Position numbers and translations under genes: made by a program. The notes beneath the pieces are model-generated. The model was given only the letters and a program-made list of their open reading frames with translations. It searched no databases and was not told the DNA's origin. A DNA stretch of 64,000 nucleotides from Mytilus edulis (lineage: Eukaryota; Mollusca; Bivalvia; Mytilida; Mytilidae): NCBI RefSeq assembly GCF_963676685.1, contig NC_092354.1:69242178-69306177 (forward strand). Direction: 5' to 3'. Shown here piece after piece: positions 44,920 through 55,800 of this stretch. Each line of letters starts with the position of its first letter. Positions within the stretch are counted from its first letter, which is position 1.

Positions 44920-47900
44920 TTCAATCTATTGAATTTGAAGCAGAAGTGATACAGTGGCAGTTGTGCAGATGGATAAAAAAGCAAATAAATATCTTGTGTT
45001 CAACTTCATTTGTCTTCTTTATGTTTACAAATTTACATGTACATAGTTTTTACATACATGTACATGTATAACAATATGATGATGTAGTATGATTGCTAAT
45101 GAGACAATGATTTACATGTATGACTATCATTGGAAGGCCACTCTATAATATCTTTGTACATCATGAGAATGGAAAATGCTACCCTTATAGCATAAAGGTA
45201 GCAAATGTAAAAAAAGAGAAACTGTTCATTTATCTTACAACACCCCTGTGATATATCTTGACAGTACTAAATAGCAAAATATTTCGTTTCACAAATTCCT
45301 TCCTCTCCATGGAAAGTAACATATTTAATTGTTTACATGAAATGACAAAATGTGTAGAAAAAGAAGCAAGAAATGTCCACTTTACTACTGTACACTAGTC
45401 GCTCACATTGGTCACCATCTATGTTTGTTTCAGTCCTTTAACAAATTGTCAATGGTGCTTATTTATATTTATCTGTTTCAGTTTTCCATGTCCTCATTCT
45501 GTGATCACTATTTCACCTCTCCTGTTTTGAAAAAAATGTTTATGCTAATATTTTCTGCAATAAATTGAAAAGGCACAGATGCTATGACTAAACAGAAATG
45601 TGAAGTATATGTCAATGAGACAACAACCCAACGACAACAATATTCTTTGCACATCTATGAATGTTTAAGAATTCTTGTGAAGGTCAAAAGCACATAACGT
45701 GTACTTATATATCCATAACCTGGTACATGTATGTACCTATTGATGCATTTCGTCCTAAACATAAGTTGTGTGAAGAGACCAAGCAGTTTATATGCTTATA
45801 AAAAAGCTGATATTAAAATGAATTACTGTATAACAAATTCCGGGAATGAGAATATTTTATTTAAAACAGATGACATCTGTTTTAAATAAAAGATATTGGT
45901 GGAAAAGGTTTAAACAGAAGCAGGAGATGTCAAGGGGCAATACAAAAAGTACAAGGTCGTGTAACACAGATGAAAAAATAACAAATGAAAAGAAAATAAC
46001 TGCACTGAAAATTACCTTAAACAACATAAACCCGCAAAAGATCAGATAAAACTTGTGCACAATTTTAAATCTTTCTAATTTCAAACTCAAGTTTCACTAC
46101 CCGATAGGAAAGAGTAAAGATAAGAATGTTGTAGTACTCTGGTGATCTATGAAACAAAACATTAAAATTCTACAGTTCAGCAGGGCATTTTAATGTACTT
46201 ATGTTATGATACAAATTGTTTTTAATCAGAGTCTGTGATATTATAAAGTCTTAATAAAAAATACAAATAATGACAGATTCATCTTCAATATTTCATGGCA
46301 GCAAAAATAGTGATTTGGACAACACTATAATGTACGTTCATTTAGGAAATTTATGCAAAGGTTCCATAAATAATTTTATTCTAGGTCAATCGACAATTAA
46401 AAATATAATTAAATTAAAACAGATATAAAATCAGTTTCTCACGATACAAAATTCTACTGGCGACACATTTTTTATATATGAAAAAGTTGCTTCATTTCTA
46501 TTTTTGACATGTTAAACATGTTAAAAGACTTTTTGTTTTCCTGATTGAATACTAGTATTGCTCAGTGCTTCTGTTAAAATAAAGTTTTGGTCATGGTTAA
46601 AATAATATGCCAGAATTTGTTTAGTTTTAAAAACAATTACCAAGTAATAATCCATATAGAACTTCACCTCCGGCAAAATTCAGGTGATCGGAGGGCAATA
46701 ATTATAGGTTAGACAATATTTGGTCATGTTTTATGAAGATTTAAGCCCAAGGCTTCGCCTTGGGCTTAAATCTTCATAAAACATGACCAAGTATTGTCTG
46801 ACCAATTTAGAACATATTCACACTTTCGAGTGACCTTACAAAACTATCCTTTCCCATTGTAATATTCAAACCTAAATAAGAGTTCACTTTTTATAATGAA
46901 CTAAATATAATACATAGGTAATGGTAATTTCAATGGATGAAATGAAATAGCACTGACATAGTTTGTGATGGATAAATTGTTTTTCTTCTGCTTCAGGTAA
47001 AATTTAATACTTATATTTTTTTTATTATAAAAAGCAACACAATGTTATATAAATCCCCTTTTTGAAATTTGATTTTTTTTTTATAAATATGAAACTCTCT
47101 GTATGAATATTTGAATTCAGACCATACAACATTATATGTTTACTTTTTATTGATAAATTTAAATGTAGTGTGTTTCTCCGAAAACAATCCTTTGCTATAT
47201 ATCAGCAGTCTGGCAATGTGTTTTTTATATTTATCCTTATTATTTTTTTGTGTATTCTATATATGTGTACCATTAAAAAATGCATGAAATTTTGCAAAAT
47301 TCAAAATATTTTTATTTTAATCTTTGCTCTTTCGTTTCTAATCAGTAGGCTATTTTCCCAAGGAAAATGTCTTAGGGGATTGTACACTTCGTTAGTGCAG
47401 CTATTAAGAGTTCACTTTCATAATTAACTGACAATGAAAAGTCATTCATGTATAGCATTTCATAGTGCATGGAAAACCATGTACTATGAAAATTAGAGGG
47501 CAAAAAACTGACTTTTCATTGGACGAGAAGGGGTGAGTATGTTCTAAATTGCGTAATCGCACACCTGTGAATCAACAGTCACAACTCTAAGGGACTAATT
47601 ACCGGAAAAGCGGACACACATAATTTCACTGTGTAATTAAGGAGCAAACTATTGCAAAGATATGCGGTAAAGAAAAGTTTCTTGTAATAACAATTGATCA
47701 TTACCAGATTTGAATTTTTAAATTAAATGACATGCAGAAAAAAAATATTTTTCTCAATAAATACATAAAAATGAATATAACGATTTCAAGTAGTTTTTTT
47801 TTAGAAAAGAAATTATAATATGATCTGAAATAATTTTCCCATTGCTTTTCTTGATTATCCATCGAGGTTATTCATCCCTGACTTGATTACATGTTCTAAT

Positions 47901-48480
47901 ATTTATCGACGAGAATCTCATTCCGGGCCGCGATCTTTTACGGGATTTCACGGAGTTGCCAATCTCTGTGTATATATGTCTCTGGTTTAATCCAATAAAA
48001 TATTAAAATATCATATTGTTTTCTAAATGATTGTTTGATATCTTGCGTATAGCCAATAGAACAAAATGAACAAATATTAATGACTATATCCGAATGGGAG
48101 ACTAACTTCTGTCATAATTAAAAGTTAACAATGAGTTATGTTTTGAAATATAAAACAAGGTAATCAGCTGTAATCAAGTAATGATTAAGTTGGAAATTTA
48201 AGAAGATTGTTAATTGCTTATTATTACTTCTTTGATGAACACAAGTATTAATTATGCTTTTGTCAAGAAATTGTAAATACAATTCAAGATCACTATAATC
48301 TTATGGCCGCAACAAGTTGTGAACACGAGCGATGATGATCAAGCAAAGATAACTTTTACAAGAATAAATAAAATCTTCTGTACAGAAAAAAAGTACTACA
48401 CAATCATATTTATGTTATTATTATGAACAAATACTTATTTTTTGTATTATATTTTATGTAATAAACTCAATAAAAAAAAA
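44920..48480. other. No gene seen; two clean hairpins
   Basis: No exon is supported. Hairpins lie at 45850-45893 (TTTTATTTAAAACAGATG and its complement) and 46707-46803. The rest is AT-rich. Confidence 0.4.
46707..46803. repeat. Hairpin with 47-bp arms and a 3-base loop
   Basis: The left arm passes GACAATATTTGGTCATG and GATTTAAGCCCAAGGC, the loop is TTC at 46754-46756, and the right arm mirrors it with one or two mismatches. Near-perfect arms suggest a young foldback copy or strong gene conversion. Confidence 0.85.
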
Positions 48481-48489
48481 TTAAAAGTG

Positions 48490-48615
48490 TGGACGATACG
48501 TCTCACAATGTGTGGCCGATATGTCTCATGGACGATATGACGGTATGGCCGACACATCTTAGGGCCGTCATGGAAGTATGGCCGTCGCGTCTCGAAAGAA
48601 TCAAAGTTCGGCCCT
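48490..48615 (-). repeat. ACGGCCATA-type array, inverted relative to 40096
   Basis: On the minus strand it reads ACGGCCATACTTCCATGACG, GTCGGCCATACCGTC, TATCGTCCATGAG and GTATCGTCCAC, the same motif order as at 40096-40200. About 8.6 kb separates the two arrays. Confidence 0.5.
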
Positions 48616-48854
48616 AGACTTTCTCGGTCCAAAGATAAAGGTGTCTGTAATAAGACAATTTTAATAGCGGTTTACAGTTTAAGAGTTAAAGAAAATAAAA
48701 CCATTCGATACCCTATTGATATTTAAAAAAAAATTGAAACTTCTAAAGAAATCCTTTCGAAACAGAAAAACAAACAAGAACAGGATCAAGGCCGATCGTG
48801 TTTTAGGGCGAAATAATGACACGATATGTCTTAACGCTTAATGTCCCTACAACA

Positions 48855-48863
48855 TGCAAGATG
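48855..48863. repeat. 9-bp target-site duplication TGCAAGATG, left
   Basis: TGCAAGATG stands directly before the element at 48864 and directly after it at 50886-50894. Confidence 0.75.
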
Positions 48864-50885
48864 CTTTCGGGTCGATCCGGCCCCACGTCGATCCGGCCCA
48901 AGTCGATCCGTCCCACGTCGATCCGGCCCCACGTCGATCCGGCCCATATGTAAAGTCGATCCGGCCCCAATAAAAAATATATTTATAGGGAACAGAAATA
49001 AAGATATATAAATGATGTTATTAATAAATGTTTATGATTTTTATTATAATGTAATAGTTGTAGACTACGGTAAAAAAGAAAAATCTTCAGATGATGAGTA
49101 TAAAACAACTAGATTGATTATGTTTTTATTACAAGTTTTCAAGATTATCGGGTATAATTATAATTAAAACAATTCAAACATCAACATTAATCAGCAGTAA
49201 TTAGCAATTTCTTTCAATTGACTTTGATTCTTACAAGTCTTTCATCTTGTGTAATAACAAATAGTTACATACACAACGGTACAAGCCGATCCCCAAGCTG
49301 ATACATACAAACTTTGTTTTTCTTTTAAGTGGCAACACCGTCTATGCAATACTGGTAAGTTTCTAATTTGTCTTTTTTCTTTAATATCATCAAACTGTAA
49401 TTTTACATTATAAAGACAGATTTGTTGTTGGTGATATTACAGTCAGAGACAAGCGTCACATCATGTTTGCCACACAAGAGCAGCTGCAACTACTACAAAC
49501 TGCAAAGAAGTGGTACCTGGATGGTACTTTTAAAGTAGTGAAGAAGCCTTTCTATCAGCTGTTCTCCATCCATGCCTTCATCCAGAAAGACAACTGTATG
49601 AAGCAGATACCTCTACTCTTCGTCTTGATGTCTCGCAGAGAGAAGAAAGATTACAAAGCAGTGAGTATATAACATTTGTTTGAACTGTATGATGTGTATT
49701 ATGTGACTACAATGTATATGTTTTATATAACATTTACTTATTATTCTTGATGAGCATATATTATACATGTATATGTGTATAGAATGATCTAGTGCATTTG
49801 TTTTTTGATGAGCAAATATTATATATGTGTAGAATGATATAGTGCTTTGGTTTTTTGATGAGCAAATATTATATGAGCGTATGAAAGTTGCTGTATAACA
49901 TGTTATTGTAGTGCTGCAAGTGTGACCCCTTTAAGTAAGTTACAGTAAATGATTTAAAAGTTATATATATTTATGTGAGTGTCAGAGATAGTGTGTTTGT
50001 TAGTTTGTATGAAGTTATTGTTATGTTTTAGTAGTGCTGATATTATATTTTAGAGAGTGAAAACGTGCATTCAGTGTCATTGTTTTGTTATTTTCTTGCA
50101 ATAAAGAATAATGGATACTCATATAACTTGTTTGTTTTTTTCTACACACATTCAAACGGGAAAACCAACGGTCTAATTGACAATATTCAATATTACAAAA
50201 ATAAAAACCAAGTGCTATAGAAGTCTATGATGTTACCTGAAAAAAATACAATTAATTATTATTATATAAACCAACCTATATCAAACTAAAAAGACCTTGT
50301 TGATTACGTAACTTTAATTAATCAGGATTTGATTTAATTAAGTGATTACAAGTGGCATTACCTTAGTTCACAATCATCAGACAATTGTTGAATAAACAAA
50401 CCAATTATAGACTAATGATTTGATTAACCATCAAGTCATTATGATGAGTTAATTTTTATAGGTTCCAGTAAATATGTATTTAGATATTCTGTGTATGAAC
50501 TAAACAAAATGAAATCGCCAAGACATTCAAAGTTAAAGTTATCATTGAAAATAACTTCATATTTTAAAATATGTTGAAAGTGCTATACAACCAACGACAC
50601 ATTAACTCTCATTTTCGTATCGATTTAAAATAGTTCTTTAACTGGTACTTCAATACTTCACTTACCTTTTGTCACCCATCATCGGACACTTTTTAAAAAT
50701 TCCATTTATACTGTTGAAATGTGTCACAAATTCCTCCAAAATCAATACAGTTTATTCATATTTTATTATGGGGCCGGATCGACTTGGGGCCGGATCGACG
50801 TGGGACGGATCGACTTGGGCCGGATCGACTTGGGGCCGGATTGACTTGGGGCCGGATCGGTTTGGGGCCGGAACGACCGGATACC
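48864..50885 (+). mobile_element. Mutator-like (MULE) element with iterated terminal repeats
   Basis: The 2,022-bp element is bounded by inverted arrays of GTCGATCCGGCCC(C/A). The left array (48864-48976) holds six units. The right array (50770-50885), read in reverse complement, holds seven, and both share an identical three-unit stretch of 44 bp that includes a variant unit GTCGATCCGTCCCA. TGCAAGATG flanks both ends as a 9-bp duplication, the length typical of the Mutator superfamily. Inside is one exon with MULE transposase-like sequence. The element is shorter than an autonomous MULE, and only one exon is visible, so it is probably an internally deleted copy. Confidence 0.8.
49443..49660 (+). 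pseudogene. MULE transposase-domain exon
   Basis: The exon lies between an acceptor (GTGATATTACAG) and a donor (GCA|GTGAGT). It encodes FATQEQLQLLQTAKKWYLDG, then TFKVVKKPFYQLFSIHAFI, PLLFVLMSRR and DYKA. The YLDGTFKV block carries the first catalytic Asp of the MULE DDE domain, and the PLLFVLMSRR strand follows at the usual spacing. The other two acidic residues would lie in a later exon, which I do not see before the element ends. Hence it is a fragment, or it splices to an exon outside the element. Confidence 0.75.
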
Positions 50886-51149
50886 TGCAAGATGGCAGGG
50901 AAAGGACACCATCTCCTAAAGACTGTTGTTAAAAAGGCAATTTACTATAAGAACTTCAATTTAAGTCAAAACTGAACATGCACTTGATTTCAATCATTCA
51001 ATATAGCTTAATTATTACCAATTGTTATGCTAAGCGGGTGAACAAAAAATATAAACCTATTATTATAGTGTACAGCAATAATGCCATATGTGCCAACTCG
51101 CCCCACTGACAAATCGGACCATTTTTTCACCAATCGCCCCACTCCTCAA

Positions 51150-51480
51150 AATACAAACCATAGTGTGTCCATACATCCTTCAACAATGAGCAAAGTCCAA
51201 ACTGCACAGTCAGTTTTAAAAGACTGAAAAATGTCAAATGTAAAACAATCCAAAGAACATGAGGGAGAAAACTAGCGAAAAAATAGTCCAAATGATTATG
51301 ACGTCTTGGGAGGTTATTTTAAATTTTTAAATTAAACAGCGTCGATGTAAGGTGTCCAAAAAAAAAGAAGAGTAATAGCCTTTCAAGATGTCATAATTAT
51401 TTGGACTAGCATAAAACTGAACGAAATACAAACATCATTTGAACATGTAATATTAAACATACACTTAGCTAAAAAGACAA
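51150..51480 (+). repeat. GATGTGGTATGATTGCC-family fragment with a nested MITE
   Basis: CCTTCAACAATGAGCAAAGTCC, AATGTAAAACAATCCAAAG and GAGAAAACTAGCG match the order at 14510-14605. The copy is interrupted at 51284-51408 by a MITE and resumes at GCATAAAACTGAACGAAATA. Confidence 0.6.
51284..51408. mobile_element. 125-bp MITE, TAGTCCAAAT ends
   Basis: The left end is TAGTCCAAATGATTATGACG TCTTG. The right end in reverse complement is TAGTCCAAATAATTATGACA TCTTG. About 28 bp of terminal inverted repeat encloses AT-rich DNA. It is inserted in the surrounding dispersed repeat. Confidence 0.75.
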
Positions 51481-51596
51481 CAACTGGCTCCTGACTTGGG
51501 ATAGGAACTGCTGGTTGTTTGTACAATCTTTGAAGGTATGCATGTTATCAGGGTTTTGATTTTTATAGATATTTGTTCTTTTTGGAGACAGCTTTA

Positions 51597-51730
51597 AACA
51601 TAGATATAGGAAGATGTGGTGTGAGTGCCAATGAGACAACTCTCCATCCAAATAACAATCTAAAAAGAGTAAACCATTATAGGTCAATGTACGGCCTTCA
51701 ACAGGGAGCCTTGGCTCACACCGAACAACA
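51597..51730 (+). repeat. GATGTGGT-family fragment
   Basis: GGAAGATGTGGTGTGAGTGC, CAATGAGACAACTCTCCATC, GTCAATGTACGGCCTTCAAC and GAGCCTTGGCTCACACCG. It is a second, more diverged subfamily of the same repeat. Confidence 0.6.
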
Positions 51731-51734
51731 AGCT

Positions 51735-52835
51735 ATAACATGGTCATTTTTGGAGTACATTCTTGCATAAGAGGTGCATAGTGTTACTGGTTAACTCCTC
51801 CTACATTGAACGATAGACCTATGTGCTCCCATGCTCAACTTTGAGTATTTGAGAATGACACTTTGCATCACCGAGGCACCATTTGTGTCTCCCAGGCACA
51901 ATTATATCTCAAAGAAAATCCTACATTGACTTTGTAAAATACAGTTTCTTCAAAATTGACTGTGGGGACATTAACGATATAATGTATTACACATGTTACA
52001 TGTATTATATTATATCACTTTAAAAAAAAAATTCTGCTTGTTTTCTTTCGATTTTTACTGTTTGTTTTATTTCAGTTCAAACTTAAATGTCACTCCAGTC
52101 TTAAAAGACTTATTTATAAACCTGTATCAATATTATCACACTTTCTAAAAATCCTGTTCGTTTATTTCTTACTTTTTAAAGTACATGTTGTCAAGTTCTA
52201 AAAGAATTATTCTTCATAATGTTCAACTTATCAAAATTAATCAAAAACAATTTTTAAAATAAGTGAATCTGCTAAAAAATCTAGATTAATCCCAAAACTT
52301 TGTTATTTTGATTTCTCACTTTAACATCAAAGGCTTAAAAAAAGGAAAAAAATATAAAGTACTAAGGGATTAAATTTATGCAACTTAAAATTTGTAATGT
52401 TTAGTTGTATTTTTGTGTAACCTGACCCTTAGGGTTAATGGTGTGTCATGTTTTTGTTGGGGAAAGGCTGACCTCTTTAGCATGTTAAGCATGAGTTTGC
52501 CCCAACGAGAGATTTGTCTTCTAATACTCTTCAGCAATTTTAAAAAGGGGGTTCCAAACAGAGGATAAAGGGGGGGGGGTTCCAACCTTATGTCCCCATT
52601 CAAATTCATTGATTGTCTAAAAAAAGTGGGCGTTCAGGGGGGTGGCCTGTCTGGATCCGCCATTACTTTGTATCTCTACATTCATGACGTTGCAGACTAC
52701 AATCAATAAATGATTTTTTTTCGTTCTTTGTGTTTATTTGGATAGCAAACTTTTAAATGTCGATTTAATTATCTTCCCTCAGTGAAAAAGTTGTTAATGA
52801 ATTATTGAAAATTTGTAAAATTTTTTTTTGCTTTT
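51735..52835. other. No exon found upstream of the 52.8-58.3 kb gene
   Basis: I looked here for the first exon(s) of the gene starting at 52840 and saw none that I would support. A run of nine G lies near 52571. Confidence 0.4.
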
Positions 52836-52839
52836 TCAG

Positions 52840-55800
52840 TGTCCACATTCAGTATTTTACAGCAAATTTACTAGAGAAGGTCCGTATAAGAAAGTTGGTA
52901 GACCTCAAAATGTATCTGAACTGATAAGACAGGCTATTTATGGTTTTGAAGATGTCACGTTTGTACCCTATCGTTTGGTTGGCTATCGTTTGGGACGCTC
53001 ATTTACTCAGTCTTCCATTGAAATAAAACCAGTTGATGGACAAGTCAACCACAAAGGCATACACACATATATATCAGTCCCAGCAGCAGAGGGATTCCAT
53101 TCAATCTTTAAAGATGGATTTGAACGGCTGCAACAAAGTATTGATGGGAATATTAGTAGTTCTGATACAGAATCTTCAAATGAGGACAATTTGGAGGATT
53201 CAATCAGTGATTTAAAGGCAGGTTTTTTAAGGAAAATAGGTAAAAGTATATACTGTCATGACTGTATATAATCTAATTATATTTTTTTTCTGGTATTTTT
53301 GTTTTTGCTTATCATCATGTTCTTTATTCCTAATGGAATTTTTAGTGCAAATCTCAGTCCTGCTTTTTTCTCACTCTATTGGGTCCTACATTTTTTTAAT
53401 TAGATTATCATGATTATTTTTACATAAATTGTCACCCTGTCTTTCATGTCTTTTTTTTTTTTTTGCAGATAGCTCTACATGCTCTACATAAGGGATAGTG
53501 ATAAAGCGGCGGGGGCTTTAGCTAACTTCTTAAAAGCTTTATATTTTAAAAGGTGGAAGACCTGGTAGCCTCCTACTTTGTATATAAATGCCTGATGATA
53601 TGTCAAGTTTCCATCTGTCATATATATTTATATGTTCATTGTCCTGCACCTCATTTTCATGGTTCAGTGCATGTGATTACTTGAATTTTTTTATAGCTTT
53701 TTTGTAATGTAAATTTCTTTCTTATTACGAGTATTAGGACAACTATATTTGGCATATTTGTACCTTGCAAGTCCTCATGCCTGTTAGACAGATTTCATTT
53801 GTCCTCAACCTAATTTCATGGATCAGTGAACAAGGTTAAGTTTCGTGGTCAAGTCCATATATTCCTATTTACTATTTTTTATGTTTTTGGCAAATAATGC
53901 AGCAGATTAAAAGTTTTTAAAACTACTTGAAAAGAAAATTGGTTTTCTTAAACATGTTAAATAATGTTCTTGTATATCATGTAAATGTATTTTATGTTTC
54001 AGAATTAAATTTCATTCACTAGGTCTGAATTATCTCCCCTTATACTTCTTCAAAAAACTATATTAGTTAGATGTGCTGATTATTTTTGACAACTTTGACA
54101 TTACAGTAGTAACACATTCATAGCTGTCCTATTCCAAGGGACAAGCAAAGACTATCATCTGACATATATATATATATACAACTCGTCTAAACATCAAACC
54201 AACAATGTTGATATCGTGAGATATCGTGACACCAAATTGCCTGCACTGTAGCCGTCCCACTAGACCACACGACCACCTGGGCTTCACATATAATAAAGCT
54301 TTTGGTGGCCGTGTGTTACCTTTCCTCATCAGTTTTCATCTAGCGGGTACTACCATGAATACAGTACATGATATATAAGGCATGGAGATGTTGTTGTTAC
54401 AGAACTGCTCAATTATCTATAGTAAAGGATCCTACAAATTAATGCAAGATACAGTCACAGAAAATAATTATATTTATAAGTACGTCTTAGTTAGTGACAA
54501 CTCTACAACAGATTTATCCATCGAATCACCAGCAATGATGGTGATACGTCATGGCTGTGTATATATATATATATATATAGAATAAGATGTTCGCCTGATA
54601 TATTTATTTGTATGTGTGAGCCTTTTCAATGTCCATCACTATTAACTTAATGTAGAGATAGAACAGCCACGTCAATTATAGGACCTTCAAATCATAACTG
54701 TTTAGATCATGTGTAAATAAAAGTTATTTAACCATGTTAAATATATGATCCAGATTATTCTAAAAAAAGACATGTATATAATATTGCTGGATTTACCAAT
54801 TGTGAATGATTATGCAAAATATTGTACCTTCAACTATTCTTTTCAGATTTTCATGAAAAGTGTTTGCAGGAGATAAGGGACATACCTTGGCATATTCAAG
54901 AACCAGAGTTGTTTGTCACAGAACTGTTAGCCAATCATCTGTTTTCAAAACTGACTATGTCATCTTTAGTCATAGCAACAGATTACTGTACAAAACTATC
55001 CAAATGTCCCTGTAGTAGATGTAATGATACAATACAGTTTAATAATTTTGGAATTGGTAAGTGTGGGTTTTTGTTTTATTTGTTTTGGAATTGGTAAGTG
55101 TGGGTTTTTGTTTTATTTGTTTTGGAATTGGTAAGTGCGGGTTTTTGTTTTATCTGTTTTGGAATTGGTAAGTGTGGGTTTTTGTTTTATTTGTTTTGGA
55201 ATTGGTAAGTGTGGGTTTTTGTTTTATCTGTTTTGGAATTGGTATTAAAGTGTGGGTTTTTGTTTTATTTGTTTTGGAATTGGTAAGTGTGGGTTTTTGT
55301 TTTATCTGTTTTGGAATTGGTAAGTGTGGGTTTTTGTTTTTTTTGTTTTGGAATTGGTAAGTGTGGGTTTTTGTTTTATTTGTTTTGGAATTGGTAAGTG
55401 TGGGTTTTTGTTTTATTTGTTTTGGAATTGGTAAGTGTGGGTTTTTGTTTTATTTGTTTTGGAATTGGTAAGTGTGGGTTTTTGTTTTATTTGTTTTGGA
55501 ATTGGTAAGTGTGGGTTTTTGTTTTATTTGTTTTGGAATTGGTAAGTGTGGGTTTTTGTTTTATTTGTTCTGGAATTGGTAAGTGTGGGTTTTTGTTTTA
55601 TTTGTTTTAGAATTGGTAAGTGTGGATTTTTGTTTTATTTATTTTGGATTTGGTAAGTGTGGGTTTTTGGAATTGGTAAGTGTAGGTTTTTGTTTTATTT
55701 GTTTTGGAATTGGTAAGTGTGGGGTTTTGTTTTATTTGTTTTGGAATTGGTAAGTGTGGGTTTTTGTTTTATTTGTTTTGGAATTGGTGAGTGTGGGTTT

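Noticed and set aside
45846-46090. Overlapping 67- and 77-codon frames on the two strands
   Set aside because: They start within a perfect hairpin (45850-45893) and have no supporting signal.
52385-52609. 74-codon minus-strand frame
   Set aside because: No splice signals or family; the region upstream of the 52.8 kb gene was searched mainly for its missing first exon.
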